A stretch of 64,000 nt of DNA from Amphiura filiformis (Eukaryota > Echinodermata > Ophiuroidea > Amphilepidida > Amphiuridae), in assembly GCF_039555335.1 (NCBI RefSeq), contig NC_092640.1, positions 30,944,204 through 31,008,203 of the forward strand. The letters are read 5' to 3'. Shown here piece by piece: positions 47,952 to 59,185 of the stretch; the first letter of the stretch is position 1; every line of letters starts with the position of its first letter. The notes below the pieces were generated by a model. The model was not told where the DNA came from and searched no databases. It worked only from the letters and a program-made list of their open reading frames with translations. A program made the translations under genes and the position numbers.

Positions 47952-48519
47952 TATTTCAGTGTTGCAGAAGAATTATATAAACTCTTACAAACTGCGTGTT
48001 TATCTGTTCAAAATGTATAACTGATTCGATCACTTTCAGTGGCGGCGGAAGCGTTAAAAATTTTTGGGGCGTGGTCAAGGACGCGGATATTTTGTTCCAG
48101 TTTTACTGGGACTGTTTTTGAGCGGATAAAGAGCGCGAAAAATTTAAATTTCAGGTTATTTTAGCCCCAAATGAAGGTGTGTTTTACTGTTTGCTGAAAC
48201 CAGTGCTTTTTCGTATTAAAATGAAGACGCAAAGGGCATTTATTGTTTTATTTTTTCTTCTGTTATGATTTGTAGGGTAGATAACCCCCTTGCAAAAATA
48301 TTTAGGGAGGGCGTGTCCCCTCCGCCCTCTGCTTCCGCCGCTTATGATCGCTTTTGCGCAAAGGCGAATGGCACGCCCGCGAATATGCTTTTGATTTTAG
48401 CTGTAATCGGTAAGTGTATAATTTACACTCTCAGAACATTAGATAAAAAATAAATGGGTAGAAAACAGTTGCTTAAGAAACGCCCAACAATGGCAACAAT
48501 ACCTAAGAACGTGAGAGAA

Positions 48520-48887
48520 CAAATTGTCGACTGAAGACAGTAATTATTCAATTCTATATTATATATTGAAAACAGCAATTATGTAATTTGTTATTGCTTG
48601 CTATCTACTGAAGACAGTAATTATTACTGGAGAAAGTAATTATGTAACTTGTTTACTATACACCTAAGAACGTGAACAAAAATGGAATTTTTGTTTAATC
48701 GCTATCTACTGAAGACTGTTATTATTTCATTTATTAATACTGTATACCGAAGACAATAATTATGAAATTAATTACCGTTGTCTACTGAAGACAGTAATTT
48801 TTCGATTATATATATATTGAAAACAGCAATAATGTAATTTGATATTGCTATCTACTGAAGACAGTTATTTTTTTTAAATGTATTATT
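48520..48887 (+). repeat. Tandem repeat array T, left part
   Basis: Irregular ~45-70-bp units of ctactgaagacagtaattat plus gtaatttgttattgctat. The array continues beyond the LINE at 52417-52930. It ends with the 12-bp target site aaatgtattatt (48876-48887). Confidence 0.8.
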
Positions 48888-48898
48888 CTCACCTCACC

Positions 48899-49744
48899 TC
48901 ACCAGGCTGTGTTCGACCATTGTTGGACGTAGCCCTCTTCATGATTCTTCCACTGTTCTCTGTCTCTTGCATTTCTTGTCCATGTAGGTCCCATGTAGGC
49001 AGTAATGTCATCACGCCACCTCCTCTTCTGTCTTCCTCTTGATCTTTTCCCTGTTCTTGGTTGCCATTCTGTAAGCCGTTTAGTCCATCTGTTATCTTCC
49101 CTTCGTGCAAGGTGACCTGCCCATCTCCATTTCGCTTCTTTGAGTTTCACCATAATGTCTTTGACTTGAGTTTGACGTCTTATTTCAGTGTTCTTAATTT
49201 TATCCCTTAAGGTAATGTGAAGCATCTTCCTTTCCATTGCTCTTTGGGCTGTTTGTAATTTCTGTTCCAGGTACTTGGTTGTTGTCCATGTTTCTGCCCC
49301 ATATGTCATTGTTGGCAATACACACTGGTTGAACATTCTACTTCTCAGATACATTGGTAACTTTTTGTCACATAGAATGTCCTTGAATCTTCCAAAGCAA
49401 CTCCAACCTGCCTTTATTCTGATCAAAGCTTCTTCCCTGGTGTTGTCCTCCATCTTCACTGTTTGGCCGAGATATTTGTAACCATCCACCTTTTCGATAA
49501 CATCGCCTTCAACTTCAATGACATCCTCTGACTGGTAGTTTGTCATATATTTTGTTTTGCCCTTGTGTATGTTCAGTCCAATCTTTTTACTTCCTTTATT
49601 CAGATCATTTAACTGGACCTCCATATCCTTTACTGATCTTGTCACCAAAGCTACATCATCTGCGAATCTCAGATCTGTTAGCTTCTCGCCATCTATGTTG
49701 ATCCCTCTCTCCTGTAGGTTCAGCTTTCTGAATATATCTTCCAT
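48899..49744 (-). pseudogene. RTE-like LINE: RT catalytic palm to C-terminus
   Basis: Reads LRFADDVALVTRS (catalytic), KYLGQTVKMED, TYGAETWTTTK, RRWAGHLARREDNRW and RSRGRQKRRWRDDI, ending WSNTAW. The R..GRQK.RW..D block is typical of the C-terminal tail in RTE/CR1-like elements annotated as craniofacial development protein 2-like. One frameshift near 49770 joins this to GVRQGDTISPK. Confidence 0.88.
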
Positions 49745-50690
49745 TGCTGTAGTGAATATTTTGGGGATATTGTGTCTCCCTGTCTCACACCACGCTGAAT
49801 TTGGATTGTTTTTGAAACATCGTTTTCAATGTGGATTTTGGCTGTGGCATTTGTGTATATGTCCTCGAGAATTTGGACATAACCTTCCTTGACTCCAACT
49901 TTACGTAGTGCTGTAAAGAGGTCTTTATGTTCCACTGAGTCAAAGGCCTTCTCATAGTCTATATATCCAATGCATAGCTTCAAATTATATTCATTTGCCT
50001 TCTCAATAAGTTGGTTGATGGCATGCAGATGGTCTACTGTTGAATATCCACTTCTGAAGCCTGCCTGTTGTCTTGGTTGGTTTTCATCAAGCACTCCTTT
50101 AATTCTGTTCTGTATTATCCTTGTGAAAATTTTGTAAACATGTGATAACAGGCTGATAGGTCTGTAGTTTTTGATGTCTGTTTTTTCACCTTTCTTGAAA
50201 AGGAGGATCACTTTTGCCTCTTTCCAGCAAACTGGTATCCTTTTTTCATCCAGTATTTGGTTATAGAGTCCAACTAAATGTTGAGTAATCCCCTTTCCTC
50301 CAATCTTGATAATATCACTAGTAATGTCATCTGTTCCTGGTGCTTTGCTGTCTTTCATCTCCTTTACCGCCATTTCCACTTCTTTTTGTGTTATACTTGG
50401 GATGGCTGATATGTCTGGTGATATTGTATTTGGTTTTGCCTCATTTGATTTGGAGCTATACAGGTCTTGATAAAAGTCTGCGCATACATTAAGTATCTCT
50501 TGCCTGTCATTTGTTAAGATACCATCTTTTTGTCTCATTTGGTGCATTCTTGATTTCTTCCGGTTCAGCTTTGCAATATGCTGAGGTCCTCTTCCACTTT
50601 TGAGAATGATTTCTATTTGTTCTTTTCTCTTCTTTCTGCTCCTCTGTCTACGTTTTTCCTCACAGTTTTGACGAGCTCCTGTATTCGCTC
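49720..50690 (-). pseudogene. RTE-like LINE: RT N-terminal half
   Basis: Motifs SKAPGTDDITSDIIKIGG, CWKEAKVILLFKKGEK, NYRPISLLSHVYKIFTRI, QQAGFRSGYSTVDHLHA, IDYEKAFDSVEHKDL (first catalytic Asp) and GVRQGDTISP. The frame changes against the upstream linker near 50690. Confidence 0.88.
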
Positions 50691-51916
50691 TTTTCAGGTA
50701 TTGATTTGTCGATAATTTCTCTTAATTCTTTCCTCCTTCTGTCCAGGGCCTCAATCTCTTTGTCCTTCTCAGTTGTTTGCTTCCTCCTCTTCTCTTGTGG
50801 AGCTACTTCTGCTGCCACTTCCATCACAGTGCTGGATATAGTTTGGTATGTTTGGTCTATATCCAACTCTTCAATGTCTAGTCCCTCAAAGCGATTGTTC
50901 AATTCCAACTGGAATTCTGACCTCTTCTCTCTTAGTCGTAGGATGTTAATCTTGCTTTTCTTTTCATTTCTGATAAATTTAAGCCTGGCTAGTCTTTTGC
51001 TGATATGAAGTTTAGCTCTCACCATTCTGTGATCACTTCCTATATCTACATTTGTGATAACTCCACAGTCCTGGATAATTCCTTTTTGGCTACTGAGAAT
51101 AAAGTCTATTTGGTTTCTGGTGTGTCCATCGGGGCTTTCCTATGTCCAATAGCGGTTTTTATTTTTCTTGAAGAATGTGTTGCCTATAACCAGCTTATGC
51201 TGTGCTGCAAATTTCAGTAGCATTTCACCTCTTTTATTTCTCTGTCCATAACCAAATTTTCCCATGATGGCCTCTTCATCTGGTTGGCATTCTCCTACTT
51301 TGGCATTAAAATCGCCCATTACAATGGTATACTTTCCTTTGTTGGCTTCTATTGCCTTACTCACGTCTTCATAGAATATTTCTACTATCTCATCATCGTA
51401 CTCGCTAGTGGGCGCATACACTTGGATGATGCTTATTTGGTCTTTTCCTGTCAAGTGAAGGTTCAGTGCAGCTACTCTGTTGGAGTAGCTTTTTATTTCT
51501 GTGACATAATCGGTAAGTTTTGGATGTACAAGAAATCCAATTCCTTTTGCTTCTGTGTCCTCTTCAGTTTTACCATGATTATACAACCACATTCCTCCCT
51601 GTAGTTCAACAATCCCCTGTCCTTCTCTCTTGGTTTCTGCTAATCCAATGATATCCCATTTGAATTCTTGTAGTTCATCCAACAGTGTTTCAAACACTTC
51701 CTCTGTTCTCAGAGTCCTTGTATTATAAGTACAAATGTTCAACTTTTGTCCAGCCATTTTTCCTGTCTCAATCTTGAAGTTTCCGTTAGGCTTTGGCTTC
51801 AAGACGTCATGTTGAGCGTTATGACTAGGCAATTTACAGCTTCTGTATGGTTGATAGCTGTGCCCATTCTGGCCATGGGCTCTACGGCCTCTAGTTTTGC
51901 TACTTTCCATAATCAT
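50660..51916 (-). pseudogene. RTE-like LINE: endonuclease and linker
   Basis: Starts about 51916. LNICTYNTRTLR, IIGLAETKREGQG (catalytic Glu), IIQVYAPTSEYDDE, TIVMGDFNAKVGE and, after one in-frame stop in NRYWT at about 51140, SPDGHTRNQIDF and GSDHRMVRAKLHIS. These are all APE-type endonuclease motifs. The stop is probably a single Trp codon change. The rest is open. Confidence 0.88.
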
Positions 51917-52416
51917 GAAGGTTTTTTTCCATTTTTTTGACGCGCTGGCAGGGCGTGTTGTCGATTGAGGTTTCTGTCAGGGTTACCTCACCCTTATTCT
52001 CCTCCTATCTGTAGACATTCCTGGAGATGTAGGTTCGATGTTCTTGAGATGTCTTACAACAAGCAACATCTGCAACCATCCAGACTGCTCCAACAGCCTT
52101 TCAGGTCACAGAATATTGCCCCCAGAGCCCCCGTCTGTTAACTTTGCCGCAAGGCAGAGCCATAACAGGCGATACGCGATTGACTTGCAATCTTCGAGAA
52201 CGTGGGGGTTGGTAACTACAGAGAGGCGATTAGGAACAAGAGGACTGATGGAATGCCTCCTGTGCCTACAACCATTTAGTATAGTAAGAATAGCAAAGCA
52301 AGCAAAGGGTAAGTAGCATGCAGGAGAAAGGTAAGGGCATGCAGGGAGAAAGAGGGGGTTAGGTAGGGAGAGCAAAGCAAGGTTGGAGTTGCGCATCATG
52401 CAGCCATTTTATCACC
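51917..52416 (-). other. RTE-like LINE 5' UTR
   Basis: About 500 bp between the first ATG of the endonuclease ORF and the target duplication. It probably includes the element's internal promoter; no specific motif was identified. Confidence 0.5.
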
Positions 52417-52930
52417 AAATGTATTATTACTTCATACTAAAGATAGTAAAGATTTCATTTACTACATTTATTATAACTATCTTCTAAAGATAGTACTTTA
52501 GTAATTACTAATTATAAAATATATTATTACTATCTACCGGAGACAGTATTTATGTAATTTGTTATTGCCATGAAGACAGTAATAATTATAAAATTTATTA
52601 TTGCTCTTAACTGAAGAAAACTACATTATTACGTAATACGTAATTCATTATTTTATTTACTAAAACAGCAATTATGTAATTTACTATTGGTATTTACTGA
52701 AGACAGTTATTATTTCATGTATAATTATTATAGACTTAAGACAATAATTATTTAAAGTAACTATAACCATCTACTAAAGACAGTACTTATAAAATGTATT
52801 AGGCAAATTACTATTTACTAAAGACAGTAATTATGCAGTTTTTACATTGCTCTCTACTGAAAACAGTAATTATAAAATGAGTTATTACTATCTAACTGAT
52901 GACAAAAATTATGCAATTTATCATTGCTAT
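52417..52930 (+). repeat. Tandem repeat array T, right part
   Basis: Continuation of the array at 48520: tactgaagacagtaatta-like units with taatttattattgc, interrupted cleanly by the LINE. Confidence 0.8.
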
Positions 52931-53051
52931 AATATTATTATAACATATGTTGTTTAGACTGGTCTAAGAATATCTTTGACATAATCTTCCAAGTAGGTAT
53001 TTGGATTTCACTCATTTCATCAATCTTATTTTCATGTTTATTTACACACAG

Positions 53052-53143
53052 GTTTGTCAATGTGATTTGTAAAAATATTCATGAAGAGAGGTGTTTGAAG
53101 TCACAGATCAAGTAGCCATTATATATACGCTGCTATTACAACC
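53052..53143 (+). other. Probable 5' UTR part of XKR-B exon 1
   Basis: The acceptor-like ttcatgtttatttacacacag and following gtttgtcaatgtgatt match the same region of XKR-A. The conserved position supports a spliced upstream non-coding exon, as for copy A. Confidence 0.45.
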
Positions 53144-53386
53144 ATGAGGATTACCATAGGCCTACTTAAAGATCTCTTTGCTCTTGCCTTATACCTCTTT
53201 GATGTTTGCTCAGATTTTACAGTGGGTGTGGTTTACTTTATTGAGGGCGATACCTGGTGGGGAGGTCTTACCTTGGCTTTTGCTGCAGTGGCACTGGTAG
53301 TGACAAACATCCTATCCGTCATGATGTATCTATATGTGATTATTTTGACGAAAGGGGAGCATGGCCTACGGTTGACTTCTCCGTAG
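53144..53386 (+). CDS. XK-related protein, copy B, exon 1 (3' part diverged)
   Basis: The first 55 residues match copy A at 43 positions, including GLLKDL, LYLFDV.SD, GDTWWGGLTLAFAAV and LVVTN (about 53144-53308). After that homology stops abruptly. The W.IVFWAFAILQLG segment of copy A is absent; an unrelated ILTKGEHGLRLTSP and a stop at 53384-53386 follow. No good donor in the required phase 2 is visible; gtatct at 53326 is a weak candidate. The true end of the exon is unknown. Copy B may be a pseudogene or may use another exon for this part. Confidence 0.6.
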   Translation: MRITIGLLKDLFALALYLFDVCSDFTVGVVYFIEGDTWWGGLTLAFAAVALVVTNILSVMMYLYVIILTKGEHGLRLTSP

Positions 53387-54130
53387 ACCACTTTCCAACT
53401 GTGCATACTCTGGGTATTGCATTTAAGTTTAGAATTCAATTAATTTGTGCACAATTGATAGATTTTCACATCTGATCTTTTCAGTCACCGTACTCCCTCC
53501 GTTTGTTAGCTTCCCAAGTGGACTACTGACTTTGGATTGCGGTTTACATGCTTAACCCGGCTGTCTATGGATGAGATTGTCGGATTTCTGGCCTACTAAA
53601 ATTGGCCATGATGTAATTCATCTTTAAATGGATCTGGCTTGTGATTGGTCGCCCAGATATCGTTATGGTTTAAATCCTCCGGGCACCGCCAACACAAAGG
53701 GCGGTATCGTTGTGTACCATGTAGTTATTAAAATAACTACATGGTACACAGCTATACCGCCCTCTGTGTTGGCGGGAATATTTAACTCTCAGTATAGGTG
53801 CATGAGCGCGTCTTGTACTTGCTTGCGGTTTAATTGGATGGATAAACAAGTATGATTGACAGGGTGTGTTAAGGGACTTTGCCCTATCAAAGTCCGTTTA
53901 AAATTCAAAGTCCATAGTCGATTTTTACTATTTCCATGGTTGCATTCAATAATATAAGCCTACGTTTACTTTACTTTTACTGTCACAAATATAATTATAT
54001 AAACTTTTTCATAACCATTTTATACTAGTATGTTGATGTAATAAATATCAGTTTCGACTTAAACTGAATGCGTTCATCATGAATAATAACATATTTGTAT
54101 TTATCAAAAATCGACTATGGCATAGTCTAG
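53378..54130 (+). repeat. Duplicated intronic segment, copy 1 (with insert)
   Basis: The stretches 53378-53550 and about 53960-54130 match 56140-56475 in order and orientation (tctccgtag.ccact, cttttcagtcac, gcttcccaagtggactactg, gactatggcatagtcta). About 410 bp between them are extra here and hold the hairpin at 53686-53775. Confidence 0.8.
53686..53775. repeat. Hairpin of inserted element
   Basis: ccgccaacac, gggcggtat and gtgtaccatgtagttatt pair almost perfectly with their complements to ggcgg at 53775, centred near 53731. It lies inside the ~410-bp block missing from the other copy of this segment, so it is probably part of a MITE-like insertion. Confidence 0.75.
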
Positions 54131-55479
54131 GCCTACGGGTATTTGCACTCATTATTTAGATAAATAAAGCTGACACACAAGAAGTATGGTATGGGTTCTA
54201 TAAAGGAAATCTCCGAGGTTTGATATAAGGTCAAACTTGTTCGATCTTGGGATCGACCGTCGGTGCTTCTTCGATACTTGTTATTAGTCAAATATTGACT
54301 GATTAATTCAAACTAATGGTAACATTTCATCGGTAAAACTACTGTCTGTTCAATTAGCTTAGATTCTTGTATTTTTAAGATATTTGAAAAAATTAAAAAT
54401 TGTGGTCAAAGTCATCAAAGAAAAGTGTTAGCACAGCCTTAGACCCAACATGATTTATACTTTTCAAATTCCAAAGTTCAATTTAAAACCCCATTTCTTT
54501 TCAATTTTGCCTCATTTTAGGCAGTTACTTGGGTCCACCAAAAGGGTTCGCGACCTTTTCACAAATCGAGTGGGATGGTCCATTCTCAACTTAGGGCATA
54601 GACCCTATCGAATCTGTCCACCATCCACCAATCTGTACTGCCATTTTCAATTGTTATACTGTTCCGGTTATTGGATATTATGGTCTATTGTATAAGTGAT
54701 GATGGTAGACCTACACCGGTTTTTGTTGCACGAAATTAGGTGAAGCTCCGTGAGGTATGCGCGATTATGCATAACATTATTCCAAGCATTATTTTTTTCC
54801 CTAAACAATGACATTAAAATTATGGATTTCGTTCTTATTTCAACTGGTTTTATCGATACAATGTAAATTGAATTTTATACCATCATTCCTTCCCAAGAAT
54901 ATCAGCATTCGTTTGATATTTTCAGATGCAGTGACTTTACAAGAATTGTTTTCTGTATTAGTCAGGGGGCACACGTATTCTACTTCATAAAGTTATGCCA
55001 AGTCTGACTTTTTATATGGACCTTGTTATTGAACCCATAAGGAGTTGATTCCAACTTGGTTTGAAATTCTCAGTGACAATTTTCATCACTTGAGGGCGCT
55101 TTTTCAAAATGGCCACCAAAATCCCTTAAAATCACCATAACTTGGTCAGAGAAGCACCCAACAGCACGATTCTGATGTCTATACCCACGTTTTCAGGGTC
55201 AAGGAATCCAATAGAGTCATTTACAACAGCCTAGGACCTATCATTCCAAGATGGCTGCCAAAATTTCAAAATGGCCGCCAGTGAAAATTAATTTGGCTAT
55301 ATCTCGGGTGCAGAAAGTCCTAGAAGTGTGATTCTGGTGTCTATACCCATGTTTACAGGGTCTAGAAATCCATTAGAATGATCTAGAACAGCACAGAACC
55401 TTAAAATCCCAAGATGGCCGCCAAAATTGAAAAATAACCACCATTAAAATGCAGAATTTTGCCAATATCTTATCTTATC

Positions 55480-56825
55480 TGTGGTTTAGACTCATTATTC
55501 AGGGTTTACGATCCTTAACCTTAGCAAAACAGTCTAAACCACGGATAAGGTATCTAAACCCCAGATAAGGCGCCGTAACCCCAGATCAAGGGACGTATAG
55601 ACACCAGATAAAGCAGGCCAAACCCCAAATAAGCTGCCTTAACCCTAAATAAGGAACATAAACCACAGATAAGGCATCTAAACACCACGTAAGGTGCCTT
55701 AACTCTAGATAAGGATCTTAAAGCCCTGATAAGGCATCTTAACCCCCAGATAAGAGACATAAACCCCAGATAAGAGACGTAAACCCCAGATAAGGCAGTC
55801 TAAACCCCAGATAGGCGCCTTAACCCCAGATAAGGAACGTAAACACCATAAGGCATCTAAATCCCAGATAAGGCGCCTTAACTTCAGATGAGGGACATAA
55901 ACCTAGGATAACACAGTCTAAATCCCAGATCCATTCTTTAGGCATCTAAACCCAGATAAGGCTCCTTAACCACCGATAAGGGACGTAAACCCCAGATAAG
56001 GCAGTCTATACTCCAGATAAGGCACCTTACCCCAGATAAGGGTTGTAAATATAGGATAATGCAGTCTAAACCCCAAATAAGATGCCATAACCCCTGATAA
56101 GGGACGTTAGTTGGGGATAACACAGTCTTAACCCTAGACTTCTCCGTAGTCCACTTGCCCATTTTGCATACTCTGACCATTACATTTAAGCATAAAACTC
56201 CGATTTATATTGATTTGTGTGCAACTGATAGATTTTCACATTTGTATCTGATCTTTTCAGTCACTGCACTCCCTCTGTTTGTTAGCTTCCCAAGTGGACT
56301 ACTGGCAGTTACTTTTATTGTCACTAATTATCTGATATTTTTAACTCTTTATGACCATTTTACTATTGAATACTTTAATTTTAATAAACATCATCAGTAT
56401 AATTTTGAGTTCAACGAAATGGGTTCATCATGACTAATAATAACATATTTTTAATAAAATTCGACTATGGCATAGTCTATCTTAACCCTAGATAAGGCAT
56501 CTAAATCCCAGATAAGGCACCGTAACCCCAGATAAGGGACGTAAGCTCCAGATAAGGCAGTTTAAACCCCAAATAAAGCACCTTTAACCCTAGATAAGGA
56601 ACACAAACCCCAGATACAGCATCTAAACCCCATATAAGGCATCTAAACTCCAGATAAGGTGCCTTAACCCCAGATAAGAGACGTAAACCCCAGATAAGGC
56701 AGTCTAAACCACAGATAAGGCACATAAACCCCATCTAAACAATCTAAACCCCAGATAAGGCATCTAAACGCCAGATAAGGCCCCTTAACCCCTTAACATA
56801 AGAGATGTAAACCCCAGATTACGTC
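55480..56825 (+). repeat. ~20-bp satellite with four-unit higher-order repeat, forward block
   Basis: The base unit is ccccagataa followed by a 10-11-base variable part. Four variants recur: ggcatctaaa, ggcgccttaa, gggacgtaaa and ggcagtctaaa, largely in that order, giving an ~81-bp higher-order period. It is interrupted at about 56125-56475 by the duplicated intron segment. Repetitive ORFs here (LIWGL-type) are artefacts. Confidence 0.92.
56140..56475 (+). repeat. Duplicated intronic segment, copy 2, inside satellite
   Basis: Matches 53378-53550 plus 53960-54130 without the ~410-bp insert. It is embedded in the forward satellite block, which resumes at tcttaaccctagataagg. Includes an acceptor-like cttttcag at both loci, but no exon could be supported. 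Confidence 0.8.
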
Positions 56826-58065
56826 TCACTCCCTTATCTAGGGATAAGGCACCTTACCCAGGGTTTAGATGCCTTATCTAGGGTTTACGCTTCTTATCTG
56901 AGGGAAGGCGCCTTATCTGGTTGTTAGACTGCCATATATCTGGGCTTACGTTCCCTTGCTGGGGTTAAGGCGCCTTATGTGGGGTTCAAATGCCTTGTCT
57001 GGGGTTTAGACTGCGTTATCCTTGGTTTACGTCCCTTATCTGAGGTTAAGGCACCTTATCTGATGTTAGATCTGGGGTTTACATTCCTTATCTGCGGTTA
57101 AGGTGCCTTATCTTGGGTTTAGATTGTGTTATCATATGTTTACGTCCCTTATCTGAGGTTACGGCGCCTTACCTGGGGTTTAGACTGCGTTATCTCCAGT
57201 TAACGTCCCTTATCTGGGCTTAAGGCACCTTATCTGGGGTTTAAACTGCATTATCCTAGATTCATGTCCCTTATCTGGGGTTAGGGCGCGCCTTATCTGG
57301 GGTTTAGACTGCATTATCATAGATTCACGTCCCTTATCTGGAGTTAGGGCGCCTTATCTTGGTTTAGATGCCTTATCTGGGATTTAGACTGCCTTATCTG
57401 GGGTTTGTGCTCCTTATCTAGGGTCTAATGTGCCTTATTTGGGGTTTAAGCTGCCTTATCTGGAGCTTACATGTACGTCCCTTATCTGGGGTTACGGCGC
57501 CATATCTGGGGTTAATATGACTTATCTGGGGTTTAGACGGTGTTATCCCCAGTTAACGTCCCTTATCAGGGTTAAGGCAGCTTATTTGGGGTTTTGACTG
57601 CATTATCCTATATTTACATCCCTTATCTGGGGTCAAGGTGCCTTATCTGGAGTTTAGACTACCTTATCTGGGGTTTACGTCCCTTATCGGGGGTTAAGGC
57701 GCCTTATCTGGGTTTAAATGCCTAAAGAATGGATCTGGGATTTAGACTGCCTTATCTAGGGTTTAAATCCCTTATTTGGGGTTAAGGCGCCTGATCTGGG
57801 GTTTGCGTCTCTTATCTGGGGTTTAGGTGCATTATCTGGGGTTTACGACCCTTATCTAGATTTAAGGTACCTTACGTGGGGTTTAGATGCCTTATCTGTG
57901 GTTTATGTTCCTTATTTAGGGTTAAGGCACCTTATTTGGGGTTTGGCCTGCTTTATACGGGGTCTACGTCCCTTAATCTGGGGTTACGGCGCCTTATCTG
58001 GGGTTTAGATACCTTATATGGGGTTTAGACTGCGTTATACTAAGGTTAAGGCATCTTAGCCTCAG
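56826..58065 (-). repeat. Satellite, reverse block
   Basis: The same satellite read in reverse complement: ttatctgggg followed by tttagatgcc, ttaaggcgcc, tttacgtccc or tttagactgcc. The switch is sharp, near 56820-56835. The reverse block has no intron-segment insertion. Confidence 0.92.
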
Positions 58066-58799
58066 GATAAGGCGGTCTAAACCACAGATAAGATCAGATA
58101 TAGTCAAAATTCTGCATTTTAGTGGTGGTTATTTTTCAATTTTGGCGGTAATCTTGGGATTTGAAGGTCATGTGCTGTTCTAGATTATTCTAATGGATTT
58201 CTAGACCCTGTAAACATGGGTAGAGACACCAGAATCATACTTCTAGGACTTTCTGCACCCGAGATATAGCCTTAATTAATTTTCACTGGCCGCCATTTTG
58301 AAATTTTTGCAGCCATCTTGGAGAATGATAGGTCCTAGGCTGTTGTAAATGACTCTATTGGATTCCTTGGCCCTGAAAACATGGGTATAGACATCAGAAT
58401 CGTGCTGCTGGGTGCAAAAATAGTCACAAATTTGTCAAGGGTGTAGTACCACCTTAAACACATCGAATTGACCCTTAAACCCCTTAAAATGGTTGACAAA
58501 CATACACATTAGGTATTCCTAGTGTAAAATATAATTTATAAGATTGACTTTGGCCAAAACAAAGTTCACTACAACATGATATCGGCATTTTTTTAAATAG
58601 ATTCCTTGAAAAATGCATCATTTTATAAAGCGCCCTCATTAGTTGAAAAAAGAAAGTGAGATTTTCAAACCAAGTTGGAAGTTATTCCTTATGATGTTAT
58701 TGAACACATGAAAGTTAAAAATCAAACTTGGCACAACTTCTGAAGTAAGGCTAGTTTAGTGACGTGTGCCTCCTGACTATATACCTAAGTCATTGTGTT

Positions 58800-59185
58800 A
58801 AGGTTATTAATTATTTTAAACTGTTGTGATTTGGTAGTTCACAACATCTTACGAATGGTAGTGAGCTTTGGCAAAAACTGCATTGCTCAATTCATAGCGA
58901 GCGTGTAGAAGAATTAAAATATCACAGATATACTTTATAGGTGCTGCGGTTCTTGAGTTACGTTGTAAAGAGGGCTGAAACAACAACACTTTTCTAAAAC
59001 GTACATGACTCATTAACAACAATAAATTAAGCAAGTTTGCAAAGTATACGATTTGCAGAATGAACTTTTGCAAAACATCAAGGTGTTAATTTTCAATAAT
59101 ATATTGATCTAGATAATGCCAATCGATTTTTAGGTTGCTTCGACCAACAATACCTCGTCTACCCTTAAATAATATTTTCTTGTAC
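58800..59185 (-). repeat. Dispersed repeat R1, uninterrupted copy
   Basis: Reverse complement of 5870-6200 joined to 9470-9515. It serves as the empty site that defines the LINE insertion near 6.2 kb. The ORF reading MQKFILQI in both copies has no known domain, diverges by indels and is not treated as a gene. Confidence 0.75.

Larger units (their letters stand above)
48888..52416 (-). mobile_element. RTE-like LINE, nearly full length with target duplication
   Basis: A 3.5-kb element on the minus strand bounded by a perfect 12-bp repeat aaatgtattatt (48876-48887 and 52417-52428). Its 3' end is a short ggtga repeat (ggtgaggtgaggtgag), a microsatellite-like end as in RTE elements, with no poly(A). 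The 5' UTR is about 500 bp (51917-52416). Endonuclease and RT lie in one ORF interrupted by one stop codon and two frameshifts. RTE placement is from length, single-ORF layout and motifs. Confidence 0.88.

Noticed and set aside
55554..56734. Proteins with LIWGL/LSGVKAPYL repeats
   Set aside because: Periodic ORFs generated by the ~20-bp satellite; no start context, no splice support, frames change constantly.
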